Origin: Castellaniella sp.
GTDB taxonomy: Bacteria > Pseudomonadota > Gammaproteobacteria > Burkholderiales > Burkholderiaceae_B
Direction: 5' to 3'
DNA: 63,023 nt
Assembly: GCA_019104865.1 (NCBI GenBank)
Contig: JAHRWZ010000017.1
Span: forward strand, 1-63,023
The position numbers were made by a program, and so were the translations under genes. The number at the start of each line of letters is the position of its first letter. Position 1 is the first letter of the stretch. The notes beneath the pieces are model-generated. The model worked only from the letters and a program-made list of their open reading frames with translations, was not told the DNA's origin and ran no database searches. Shown piece by piece: positions 1 through 7,714 of the stretch.

Positions 1-273
1 ATGGTTCAGATAGGCCGAGCCGTCGGCCCACTGATAGGCACGCGGCAGCGGCGAATGGCAGGCCGCCGGATCAAAGGGGCGGGCCGCCGCATCGTGGCCG
101 CCATTGAGCCGGTCGTAGGCCGCGCGCAGCGCCGGCCCGCAAGCGTCCCAGTCGTCGAGCGCCGCCTGCAGGGTCGGCGCGATCCCGGGCACCGCCACGC
201 AATGCGCCAGGCCGCGGGACACCACGACCAGCTGGCCGTCGCGCGTCGCGTTTTTCAAAGTTGCGAATTTCAT
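1..273 (-). CDS. Fumarylacetoacetate hydrolase family protein, N-terminal part (cut by window edge)
   Basis: Ninety-one codons are visible from an ATG at 273; the gene continues past position 1. The visible start (MKFATLKNATRDGQLVVVSR) and the later run FDPAACHSPLPRAYQWADGS are typical of the N-terminal domain of bacterial FAH-family hydrolases, which cleave C-C bonds in acylpyruvates and fumarylacetoacetate-like compounds. The metal-binding catalytic domain lies outside the window, so activity cannot be judged. It is the last visible gene of the module A operon, 14 bases after a GST. GST plus FAH pairs occur in gentisate and homogentisate pathways, but this GST is not obviously zeta class, so the substrate is open. 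Confidence 0.8.
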   Translation of the reverse strand, partial: MKFATLKNATRDGQLVVVSRGLAHCVAVPGIAPTLQAALDDWDACGPALRAAYDRLNGGHDAAARPFDPAACHSPLPRAYQWADGSAYLNH

Positions 274-287
274 GGAGGCTCCAGAGT

Positions 288-908
288 TCAGGCGGGCATC
301 TCGCCATGCCGGGTCGCGCGCATGGAAGCGCGCTGATTGATCGCGTCGAACCAGGCGGCGCTCACCGGACGGCCTTGGCGCCAGCCGAAATCGGAATAGC
401 GGAAATCCAAGTAGGCCAGGGCGCAGGCCAGCGTGACGTGCCCGATATCGAAACCATCCCGGGCCGACTTCAATTCGACCTCGATCGCGTCCAGGCTGGA
501 CGTGACCTTCGCCATGCAGCCCTGCCACCAATCCTCCCACCGCAGATTTTCCGGCCGCACGTAACGCTCATAGCGTGCACCCACCGCGGCTTCCATCAAC
601 CCGTCACCCAGAGACTGCTGACGCAGCGCCCGCCAGCGCTCAAGGCCGGGAGGCGGAAAGACCCCCGCACCGCCCGCCCGGGCCTCCAGATATTCACAGA
701 TCACCCGCGAGTCATACAGGACTTCGCCATCGTCCAGGATCAAGGCGGGCACGCGTCCCGAGGGGTTCACGGCGACGACGCGCGGATCGCGCCTGACGGG
801 ATGGGCCGCGCTGGGCAGATGGGTCAGCTGATCGGCGATCCCGAGTTCGTGAGCCACGACCAGCACCTTGCGGATGAATGGGGACGCGGGGGAATAAAAC
901 AGCTTCAT
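288..908 (-). CDS. Glutathione S-transferase (module A)
   Basis: A 206-residue protein with the two-domain GST layout. The N-terminal thioredoxin fold opens MKLFYSPASPFIRKV, where a serine near residue 10 may serve glutathione, and has the cis-proline stretch RVPALI and the gamma-glutamyl-binding DSRVICEYL. The C-terminal helical domain ends near RASMRATRHGEM. ATG 908 is chosen because the reading frame above it overlaps the preceding ATPase gene. It is a paralogue of the GST at 9286-9891 (shared DSRVIC, and a matching end near SMRAT) and lies at the same end of its module. Its likely role is conjugation, isomerisation or ether cleavage of an intermediate; the reaction cannot be read from sequence. 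Confidence 0.85.
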   Translation of the reverse strand: MKLFYSPASPFIRKVLVVAHELGIADQLTHLPSAAHPVRRDPRVVAVNPSGRVPALILDDGEVLYDSRVICEYLEARAGGAGVFPPPGLERWRALRQQSLGDGLMEAAVGARYERYVRPENLRWEDWWQGCMAKVTSSLDAIEVELKSARDGFDIGHVTLACALAYLDFRYSDFGWRQGRPVSAAWFDAINQRASMRATRHGEMPA

Positions 909-918
909 TGGTTTTTCC

Positions 919-1626
919 TCAAGACACTTCCAACCAGTTTCGACGCACCTCGGCGTCTTCACGCAAGGCGTCCGGCGAGCCTTCGAACACGATCCGACCG
1001 TGCCCCATGATCAGGCAGCGGTGCGAGATCCTGAGCGCGATGGTCATTTTCTGTTCGACCAGCAATATCGCGACGCCCCTGCGGTGAATGTCCAGGATGA
1101 CCTCGACCAGGTGCTCGACGATCTTGGGCGCCAGCCCCTCGGTCGGCTCATCGATCATCAGCAGCTTGGGGCACCCCATCAAGGAGCGGCACAGGGTCAG
1201 CATCTGCTGTTCCCCGCCCGACAGATTGCCGGCATGCGTGTCCTTTCGCTCCCTCAGCCGCGGAAAGTATTCGTACATGTCATCGACCGACCAGCTCGTC
1301 GTGCCGGGCCTGCCGCGCTGCCGGCCCACCGTCAGGTTCTCCTCGACCGTCAGATTGGGAAACACCAGACGCTCCTCCGGCACGTAGCCGATCCCCGAGC
1401 GCACCACGTGAAACGACGGCTGGCGGGCCAGACTCTCACCCTCGAACCGGATTTCCCCGCGCGTGGATGGCACCAACCCCACGACCGTCTTGAGCAGGGT
1501 CGAGCGCCCCGATCCATTGCGTCCCATCAGGCTGACGATCTCGCTGGACGCTACCGTCATGCGCAGACCGTTGACGATGTGGCTCTTGCCGTAATGGGCA
1601 TGCAGATCATTGATTTCCAGCAACAT
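919..1626 (-). CDS. livF: Branched-chain-type ABC transporter ATPase LivF, with altered Walker A (module A)
   Basis: A 235-residue LivF-type ATPase that energises uptake through the LivH/LivM channel. It has the signature LSGGEQQML, Walker B LLMIDEPTEGL and the LivF-style switch LLVEQK. Walker A reads GRNGSGRST: the invariant P-loop lysine is an arginine (codon CGC near 1509-1511 on the - strand). The other LivF and LivG proteins in this window have the normal GKST. The start ATG at 1626 overlaps the TGA of livG by one base (TGATG), which implies translational coupling. Either this site is degenerate and LivG carries ATP hydrolysis, or the transporter is impaired. Confidence 0.9.
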   Translation of the reverse strand: MLLEINDLHAHYGKSHIVNGLRMTVASSEIVSLMGRNGSGRSTLLKTVVGLVPSTRGEIRFEGESLARQPSFHVVRSGIGYVPEERLVFPNLTVEENLTVGRQRGRPGTTSWSVDDMYEYFPRLRERKDTHAGNLSGGEQQMLTLCRSLMGCPKLLMIDEPTEGLAPKIVEHLVEVILDIHRRGVAILLVEQKMTIALRISHRCLIMGHGRIVFEGSPDALREDAEVRRNWLEVS

Positions 1627-2375
1627 CAAAGCACCTCCTCGCCCAGATAGGCTTCCTGCACCTTCCGGTTGGCCCGGATCGCGTCGGGCTCGTCGGTGGC
1701 GATGATCTGCCCATACACCAACACCGAGATCCGGTCCGCCAGCGAGAACACCACGCCCATGTCGTGTTCGACGATCAGCAGCGTCTTGTTCCGGGTCACG
1801 TCGCGCACCAGCTCGACGATGTACTGCGTCTCGTCGCCGGACATGCCCGCCGTGGGTTCGTCCAGCAGGATCACGTCCCCCCCGGGGCCCAGCGCCATGC
1901 CGATCTCCAGCGCCCGTTGCTCCGAATAGGTCAGGTCGCCGGCCATCTTGCCGCGCTGCGCGGTCAGGCGCACGAGCTCCAGCAGGCCCTCGGTCTCGCG
2001 CGCGATCCCGCGCTGCCGGTCGATCAGGTGAAAGAGGTCGAACCGCATTCCGTGGCGCGCCATCACGCTGAGGCGCAGGTTCTCGAAAACACTCAGCTTG
2101 GGAAAGATCGTCGTGATCTGAAAGGAGCGCGACATCCCCAGCCGGTTGATCACGTGGGGCGCAAGCCCTCCGATCTCGCAATCCTTGAGCCGGATCGAGC
2201 CGCCGCTGGGCGGCAGCAGGCCGGTGATCAGATGGAACAGCGTGGATTTGCCCGCGCCGTTCGGGCCGATGATGGCGTGGCGCTCTCCTTCGCGGACTTC
2301 CAGGGACAGGCTGCGGATGATCTCCGTCGCCCCGAACTTCTTGACCAATCGGTCGATGGACAATACCGCGCTCAT
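1626..2375 (-). CDS. livG: Branched-chain-type ABC transporter ATPase LivG (module A)
   Basis: A 249-residue ATPase starting MSAVLSIDRLVKKFGATEII. Walker A is GPNGAGKST, the signature region LTYSEQRALEIG is the LivG variant, Walker B is VILLDEPTAGM and the switch histidine is in IVEHDM. The C-terminus ends VQEAYLGEEVL, as LivG proteins do. ATG 2375 overlaps the livM stop by four bases (ATGA). It pairs with the arginine-P-loop LivF just downstream and would be the competent ATPase of the pair. The substrate is unknown; neighbouring enzymes suggest an organic acid rather than leucine. Confidence 0.92.
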   Translation of the reverse strand: MSAVLSIDRLVKKFGATEIIRSLSLEVREGERHAIIGPNGAGKSTLFHLITGLLPPSGGSIRLKDCEIGGLAPHVINRLGMSRSFQITTIFPKLSVFENLRLSVMARHGMRFDLFHLIDRQRGIARETEGLLELVRLTAQRGKMAGDLTYSEQRALEIGMALGPGGDVILLDEPTAGMSGDETQYIVELVRDVTRNKTLLIVEHDMGVVFSLADRISVLVYGQIIATDEPDAIRANRKVQEAYLGEEVL

Positions 2376-3622
2376 GCCTGTGCCTCCATGGACCGTGCAA
2401 CGGATGGCCGTCCCTGGCCGGACCGGAGCAACGCCCACAGCGCCAGCGCCATCAGGACGACCGGAACTCCCCAGGTCATCGCGCGATCCGGCGCCCAGGA
2501 CATCATGAAGACCTGAACGGGCTCCCAGATCCCGGAACGCGTCAGCGCTGCCTGATAGTCACGGGACAGAATCGACGAGAGCATTTCACAGAGAAACACC
2601 ACCGCCGCCCCGGCGACGGAGATCGCCACCAGCCGCGCGCACAAGCGGAGGCGAAAGCCTGGCAATCCCTGCCGCCACTGCTGACTCAGGCCGTGCATGG
2701 TGCCGACGATTCCCATCGGGGCGTACATCATCACCAGCACAAACACCAATCCCTGATACAACAGCCACAGCCGGGTCAGATCGGACAGCGCATGGCCGAA
2801 AAGCACCATGGCGGCGGCGCCCACCGCGGGTCCCAGAAACAGATTGACGCCTCCGATGTAACTGTAGAGCACCACGTCCGCCGAATACCCCATGCCGAAG
2901 AGCAGATAGTTGGCGCTTTCGTTGGTGACTGCCAGCAGTCCACCCGCCACACCGGAAAAGAGCCCGGAGACGATGAACACCATGAGCTTGGTCTTGTGCA
3001 TGTTGTAACCAAGGAACGCCACCCGCCGCTCGCTTTCGCGCAAGGCCACGGTCAGGCGCCCGAAAGAGGTCCGTGTATACGCATAGAGGGCGATGGTCCC
3101 CAGCAGCACCCAGGCCAGCACCAGGTAATAGACCTCGACCGGACTGCCGAACGTGATCCCCGCCCAGGGCATGCGCATCGAGGACAGCCCCGATTCGCCG
3201 CCGAACAGGAACTCCAGGCTGGGTGCCACGACGTAGAGCAGTTCAGCGACGGCCAGGGTGATCATCGCGAAATACACGCCGGTGCGCAGGGTGGCGAAGT
3301 ATCCCGCGACGGCCGCCAGCAGCAGACCCGCCAGCCCGCCGGCCAGCGGCAGCAGCGGCGTGGGCAGCCACAGGGCGCCGTCCTCGATCAGTTTCATGAC
3401 GTGGATCGTCGCGAAACAGCCCATGGCGAAAAACGCGGCGTGGCCGAACGAGAGCATTCCGCCCTGCCCCGCCAGCAGGCTGAAGGCCAAGGCGAACAAG
3501 GCAAAGATCAGCATCTGCGACAGCACGCCGACCCCGGCATTGCTCAACAGCAAGGGCACCAGAACCAGTCCCAGCACCACGGCGGCCACGAGCGTCGTTC
3601 CCGAAAACAGATGGCGTTTCAT
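2372..3622 (-). CDS. livM: Branched-chain-type ABC transporter permease LivM with long C-terminal extension (module A)
   Basis: A 416-residue inner-membrane permease. The LivM core spans about residues 1-310, with the conserved segments LSFGHAAFFAMG and FGRLTVALRESERRVAFLGYN and the terminal-type motif MMYAPMGIVG. LivM proteins usually end soon after this motif. Here about 105 more residues follow, with two further hydrophobic stretches (around AISVAGAAVVFLCEML and GVPVVLMALALWALL). The start ATG lies one base after the livH stop. The extension is in frame and ends in the livG overlap, so it is a true part of the gene. Its role is unknown. Confidence 0.9.
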   Translation of the reverse strand: MKRHLFSGTTLVAAVVLGLVLVPLLLSNAGVGVLSQMLIFALFALAFSLLAGQGGMLSFGHAAFFAMGCFATIHVMKLIEDGALWLPTPLLPLAGGLAGLLLAAVAGYFATLRTGVYFAMITLAVAELLYVVAPSLEFLFGGESGLSSMRMPWAGITFGSPVEVYYLVLAWVLLGTIALYAYTRTSFGRLTVALRESERRVAFLGYNMHKTKLMVFIVSGLFSGVAGGLLAVTNESANYLLFGMGYSADVVLYSYIGGVNLFLGPAVGAAAMVLFGHALSDLTRLWLLYQGLVFVLVMMYAPMGIVGTMHGLSQQWRQGLPGFRLRLCARLVAISVAGAAVVFLCEMLSSILSRDYQAALTRSGIWEPVQVFMMSWAPDRAMTWGVPVVLMALALWALLRSGQGRPSVARSMEAQA

Positions 3623-3623
3623 G

Positions 3624-4565
3624 TCAGTGCCGCTCCCCCATCAGACCCGCCGGGCGCAGCAGCAGCACCAGGAGCATCACCAGCACCGGCATGGCCGCCG
3701 AGAAAATCGAAAAATTCATGGTGGCGATCCCCCCCCAATGCGACACCGCGTCGCCCAGGCCGACCAGCCTGGCGATGTCGGCCAACGAAAAATCCATGCC
3801 GACGGAAAAGGAGGTCAGCAGACCGATCAGCAGCGACGCCAGCAAGGCTCCCCCCACGGACCCCAGCCCCCCTACGACGACCACCACGAACACGATGACC
3901 CCCAGCTCCTGAGCCATGTTAGGATTGGTCGTCAGCAGGGCACCTCCGACCGCGCCCGCCAGGCCCGCCATCCACGCACCCAGGCCGAAGACCCCCATGA
4001 AGATCATGGGCACGTTATGCCCGAGGGCGCCCACCATCCCCGGCAGATGGACGGCGGCGCGCACGATGATCCCCACGCGTGTCCAGCGCAACAGGGCAAA
4101 CAGGATCCCGAACAGCACCAGGGCGGTCAGGCCGACGAAGATCCGGTAGAAGGGGTAGTCCGTGCCGAAAATGGAAAATGCCGCGAAATGCAGGGCCTCC
4201 GGCTGACGATAGTTGACGGCGTAGTTGCCATAGAACATCTTCATCAGCTCTTCGAACACGAAGGCCAGGCCGAAGGTGAGCAGCAATTCATGCGCGTGCC
4301 CATGCGCATGCACGCGCCGCAGCATGTAGCGCTCGACGAAGACGCCGACCACCGCCACCAGGCACGGCGAGATCAGGATCGCCCACCCGAACCCGACCAG
4401 CGGCGTCAGGGAGTAGGCCAGATAGGCCCCCACCATGTAAAACGACGCATGAGCGAAGTTCAGCACCCCCATCATGCCGAAGATCAGGGTCAGGCCGGCC
4501 GACACCGTGAACAGGAGCAGGCCGTAGATCAAGCCATTCAACGTGGAAACCGCGAGAAATTCCAT
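3624..4565 (-). CDS. livH: Branched-chain-type ABC transporter permease LivH (module A)
   Basis: A 313-residue membrane permease of the LivH family with about eight hydrophobic helices. Typical segments are SAGLTLIFGMMGVLNFAHAS near the N-terminus, VVVVGGLGSVGGA in the middle and LLRPAGLMGERH at the C-terminus. It forms the heterodimeric channel with the LivM encoded one base downstream. A histidine-rich loop (RRVHAHGHAHE, near residue 85) is visible; it occurs in some relatives and is not evidence of metal transport. Confidence 0.92.
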   Translation of the reverse strand: MEFLAVSTLNGLIYGLLLFTVSAGLTLIFGMMGVLNFAHASFYMVGAYLAYSLTPLVGFGWAILISPCLVAVVGVFVERYMLRRVHAHGHAHELLLTFGLAFVFEELMKMFYGNYAVNYRQPEALHFAAFSIFGTDYPFYRIFVGLTALVLFGILFALLRWTRVGIIVRAAVHLPGMVGALGHNVPMIFMGVFGLGAWMAGLAGAVGGALLTTNPNMAQELGVIVFVVVVVGGLGSVGGALLASLLIGLLTSFSVGMDFSLADIARLVGLGDAVSHWGGIATMNFSIFSAAMPVLVMLLVLLLRPAGLMGERH

Positions 4566-4582
4566 TTTCGATCCCGCGCGGC

Positions 4583-5824
4583 TCAGTCAGGCCGCTTCAT
4601 CTTGCATTCCGGCATCACCGGCACCGCAGCATCCTGGGCGCCGACCACCTTCAGCAGATGGAAGCCCATATTCGTCCCGTCGACCTTGAACTTCGCGTCC
4701 TTGGAAACTTCGGAAACCGTGATGGGCAGCAGCACCTGGTGGTCGTCCTTACGCATCGACCAGGCGCCGATCGGGGATTCCCAGGTCGTGTTCTCCAGCG
4801 CCAGGGCGATGGCCTTGGCATCGATGGGGCCACCCTTGAAGTTCAGGCTCTTGAGCGCCTGGCCGAGGAACATCATGCCGAAGGCGGAGGTCGGCTCCTC
4901 GGAATACGGGTAATGGCCGATCCGCTTCTTGAAGTCCTCGATGAACTGGGCCCCCTTGTCGCCGCCGGCTTCCAGGTTGTAGATCTTGACGAGGTACGCA
5001 CCCAGCGCCGAATCCCCGGCATTGCCCAGCACGCCCGGGGTGTCCAGCGAGGTGTTGCCGATCTGGACCTTCAGCCCGGCGGCCCCGATGGCCTTGAGCA
5101 GCAGGATGATGTCGTTGCCCCAGTCGCCGGTCAGCACGGTCTGCGCGCCGGAAGCCTGAATCTTGGCGACGTAGGGCGAGAAGTCCTGGATCTTGTTGGT
5201 GTCGTGCAGCGTCGAGCCGACCACCGTCGCCCCCCAACGCTTGGCGGCATCCGTCTGCGCCTGCTGCATGTCCCGGCCATAGGAATAGTTCTGGTTGATC
5301 AGGTAGAGCTTGTTGCCCAGCACGCCGGTGTCATGCATGACCTGGGTCAGGGCCGTCATGCGGATATAGGGGTTGGTGGACATCCGGTAGAACCAGAAAT
5401 GGCACTTCTCGCCCGTCAGTTCGGCGGCCTCGGAACCTACGTTGTAATAGATCAGTTCCTTGCCTGGATGGCGCAGGTTGTACTTGCGGACGTCCTCGCT
5501 CAGTTGCGCCGCGACGGCCGAAGACGACGCCGAGGAGATGATGCGCGCGCCATCGGCGATCGCCGTCTTGAGCTTGTCGGCGGCGCCGGTCGGCCCGCCC
5601 AGATTGTCGTACTCCATCAGCTTGACCGGCTCGCCATTGAACCCGCCCGCATCGTTGATGCGCTCGACGCCGTAGCGCATGCCTTCCACGAAGGCCACGC
5701 CTGTCTGAGCGGCGGGGCCCGACAGCGCCTCGATCATCGCGATCTTGAGGGGCTCGGCCACGGCTGCCTGACTTGCCGCCAGGCCGAGGCTCGCACACAG
5801 AATGGATCGTTTGAATGTATTCAT
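4583..5824 (-). CDS. Periplasmic substrate-binding protein, Liv type (module A)
   Basis: A 413-residue Peripla_BP_6 protein. A cleavable signal peptide (MNTFKRSILCASLGLAASQA, cut after AVA) precedes the mature start EPLKIAMIEALSGPAAQTG. The mature domain has the expected two-lobe pattern with landmarks such as VEGMRYGVERIN and LINQNYSYGRD. ATG 5824 is preferred over the upstream frame because it gives a proper signal peptide and has GGAG upstream. It delivers the ligand to LivHM-GF of this operon. Its counterpart at 15765-16994 has little obvious identity beyond the family pattern, so the two modules may take up different but related substrates. Confidence 0.92.
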   Translation of the reverse strand: MNTFKRSILCASLGLAASQAAVAEPLKIAMIEALSGPAAQTGVAFVEGMRYGVERINDAGGFNGEPVKLMEYDNLGGPTGAADKLKTAIADGARIISSASSSAVAAQLSEDVRKYNLRHPGKELIYYNVGSEAAELTGEKCHFWFYRMSTNPYIRMTALTQVMHDTGVLGNKLYLINQNYSYGRDMQQAQTDAAKRWGATVVGSTLHDTNKIQDFSPYVAKIQASGAQTVLTGDWGNDIILLLKAIGAAGLKVQIGNTSLDTPGVLGNAGDSALGAYLVKIYNLEAGGDKGAQFIEDFKKRIGHYPYSEEPTSAFGMMFLGQALKSLNFKGGPIDAKAIALALENTTWESPIGAWSMRKDDHQVLLPITVSEVSKDAKFKVDGTNMGFHLLKVVGAQDAAVPVMPECKMKRPD

Positions 5825-5850
5825 GGGATGCTCCTCCAGCAAGGTGCTGA

Positions 5851-6690
5851 TCAAGATTGGGATTCAAGGGCGGTACTCGCGTAGTCGCGCCCCTGTCGAT
5901 GCGTCAGAAATCCGGCGGTCAGGCCGCCATCCACGGGGATCACGACGCCATTCACGTACGACGCCTGATCCGACAGCAGGAACACAATCACCGAGGCAAT
6001 CTCGGAGGCTTGCGCCACCCGGCCAAGCGGCGTGCGGTCGCACATCACGTCGATGAAACGCTGCGGCACGCCCTGACGCAGCATCGGCGTATCCACGGCA
6101 TTGGGGCCGACCGCATTGACGCGCACGCCACGGCTGCCCCATTCGATCGCCAGGGTGCGGGTCATCCCCGAAATCGCCCATTTCGAGGCAGCGTAATTCA
6201 CGCGGCCCGACTGCCCGCCGAAGCTGGTGATCGAAGCGATGTTCACGATGGCCCCGCGGCCGCGCCGCAGCAACGGACCGGCCACGGCCTGGCAGGTGTA
6301 GAACGTGCCGCTGACATTGACATCCATCACGTCGCGCCAGGCAGCTTCCTCCATCGTCTCGGCGGGACGGCTGCGGGTGATGCCCGCGCACGGCACGGCG
6401 CCGGCCAACTCGCCCTGCCGCGATTCGACCTGCTGGATCACCGCGTGGGTCGCCGCCCGATCCCGGACGTCCAGCGGATAGCCGTTGGCCTCGATACCAT
6501 CGGCCGCCAGGCTGGCCACCGCCGCGTCCAGCGTCGGCGAGGGCAGATCGGCCAGCGCCAGACGGCCGCCGACGGCGCCGATGGCGCGGGCGACCGCCAG
6601 TCCGATTCCCTGGGCGCCGCCAGTCACGAAAAAGAGTTCTCCGGTCACGCCTGCCAGCGCGGACGCGGACTTCATGTCGGAAGTGGTCAT
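5851..6690 (-). CDS. SDR-family oxidoreductase (module A, second SDR)
   Basis: A 279-residue classical short-chain dehydrogenase/reductase. The cofactor loop is TGGAQGIG (about residues 22-29), the catalytic serine lies in IASITSFGG and the active-site YAASK follows. The usual NNAG is replaced by PCAG, an unusual but tolerated change in a structural motif. The C-terminal stretch IPVDGGLTAG is standard. It starts one base after the stop of the next SDR (TGACATG) and is cotranscribed with it. It presumably oxidises a hydroxyl on the imported compound or a derivative. The unannotated stretch upstream in the same frame is overlap with the neighbouring gene. Confidence 0.9.
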   Translation of the reverse strand: MTTSDMKSASALAGVTGELFFVTGGAQGIGLAVARAIGAVGGRLALADLPSPTLDAAVASLAADGIEANGYPLDVRDRAATHAVIQQVESRQGELAGAVPCAGITRSRPAETMEEAAWRDVMDVNVSGTFYTCQAVAGPLLRRGRGAIVNIASITSFGGQSGRVNYAASKWAISGMTRTLAIEWGSRGVRVNAVGPNAVDTPMLRQGVPQRFIDVMCDRTPLGRVAQASEIASVIVFLLSDQASYVNGVVIPVDGGLTAGFLTHRQGRDYASTALESQS

Positions 6691-6691
6691 G

Positions 6692-7459
6692 TCATTGCAT
6701 CCTGTAGCCGCCGTTGACGTCCATGACGGTGCCGGTGATGTACGAAGCATCCGCGGAACTGAGGAAGGCGGCCGCCTGGGCGATGTCGTCACTTCGACCC
6801 AGGCGTCCCATCGGGATCTGCTGAGCCACGTCTGCGGAGATTCCACCATGGACGGTCTGATGGAACATCGGCGCGTCGATGATGCCCGGCGCGATCGCGT
6901 TCACCGTGATGCCGTACTCGGCGCTTTCGCGCGCGGCGATCTTCGTCAGCCCCAGAATGGCCGATTTGCTGGACACGTAGGCGGCGCTGGAGCGATAGCC
7001 GCCCAATTGTGCGGCCACCGAGGAGAGGGTCACCACGCGGCCATGAGGAACCGGTTGCTGCCGGCGCTGGCGCAGGAATTCCCGGATGCACAGGAACGTG
7101 CCGCGGGTATTGACCGAGAACGTGCGCTCCCAGTTGTCCAGCTCCAGCTGCCAGAGCTGCGGGCGCTGGCCATCGGCCCCCATCAGCAGCACGCCGGCAT
7201 TGCAGATCAGCACGCGGACCGGTCCCAGCGCCGCTTCCGCCCGGGCAAAACCGGCCTGCACGGAAGCCTCGTCGCTGACATCCAGCTGCAGGGCCAGGTG
7301 GCCCTCTCCCCGCAGCGCCGCGCAGCCCTGCTCCGCCTGGGCCTGTTCCAGGTCGGCGATCGCGACCCGCATGCCCTCGTCGGCCAGCCGCTGAGCCACC
7401 GCCAGACCGATCCCGCGCCCGCCGCCCGTCACCAAGGCTACACCATCCATCCTACTCAT
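6692..7459 (-). CDS. SDR-family oxidoreductase, first gene of module A operon
   Basis: About 255 residues, starting at one of two adjacent ATGs (7462 or 7459); the GAGGAG just upstream is better spaced from 7459. The cofactor loop is TGGGRGIG, the NNAG position reads CNAG, and the catalytic site is SSVAAQLGGYRSS followed by YVSSK. The SSVAAQLGGYRSS string and the C-terminus DVNGGYRMQ are shared with the SDR at 17052-17849, which is the first gene of module B, so these are paralogues in equivalent positions. It is the promoter-proximal gene next to the ATGTATACAT operator. Confidence 0.92.
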   Translation of the reverse strand: MSRMDGVALVTGGGRGIGLAVAQRLADEGMRVAIADLEQAQAEQGCAALRGEGHLALQLDVSDEASVQAGFARAEAALGPVRVLICNAGVLLMGADGQRPQLWQLELDNWERTFSVNTRGTFLCIREFLRQRRQQPVPHGRVVTLSSVAAQLGGYRSSAAYVSSKSAILGLTKIAARESAEYGITVNAIAPGIIDAPMFHQTVHGGISADVAQQIPMGRLGRSDDIAQAAAFLSSADASYITGTVMDVNGGYRMQ

Positions 7460-7496
7460 CATCTCCTCACCCGTTTGAAATGCAACTTATCATTGA

Positions 7497-7506
7497 ATGT
7501 ATACAT
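7497..7506. promoter_or_regulatory. Putative GntR operator, ATGTATACAT
   Basis: A perfect 10-base palindrome 35-40 bases upstream of the first SDR of module A. The same 10-mer occurs at 17848-17857 and 18016-18025 around the paralogous regulator. It fits the general GT-AC dyad recognised by FadR-subfamily GntR proteins. Binding by the adjacent regulators is inferred from this co-occurrence. Confidence 0.65.
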
Positions 7507-7561
7507 AAGAATTTTATGCTTCCACTATATCGGCAAAACATGCAAGATTTCACTTAAAAAG

Positions 7562-7577
7562 TGTGTTTTAAAACACA
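7562..7577. promoter_or_regulatory. 16-bp perfect palindrome in divergent promoter
   Basis: TGTGTTTTAAAACACA is self-complementary over 16 bases and lies midway between the divergent SDR and GntR genes of module A, in a strongly AT-rich stretch. It is not related to ATGTATACAT, so it may bind another regulator or simply form part of an AT-rich promoter. Confidence 0.4.
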
Positions 7578-7621
7578 TAAAACAAGAACTTATGAATTCA
7601 TCTGTATTTCTTATAATTCAT

Positions 7622-7631
7622 ATGTATTCAT
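7622..7631. promoter_or_regulatory. Imperfect GntR operator variant, ATGTATTCAT
   Basis: One mismatch from ATGTATACAT. It lies 18 bases before a TATGAT (7649-7654) that could be the -10 element of the gntR gene, which would place it over the -35 region, consistent with autorepression. It also contains an in-frame ATG that could be an alternative start of the regulator. Confidence 0.4.
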
Positions 7632-7714
7632 TTTTGGTTTTTTCGCGGTATGATTTCCGGAACGAAATCAAAGGCCCGACCGCGATCCCCGGGATCGCAT
7701 ACGCCCCGCTCTCT

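Noticed and set aside
288..908. Maleylacetoacetate/maleylpyruvate isomerase for the GST next to the FAH gene
   Set aside because: The N-terminus lacks the zeta-class SSCSxR-type signature, and no dioxygenase is present. The GST-FAH adjacency alone is not enough.
2693..4913. Long + strand frames opposite livM, livH and the binding protein of module A
   Set aside because: The translations are His/Gln/Arg/Pro-rich without hydrophobic core or motifs, while the - strand genes are clear.
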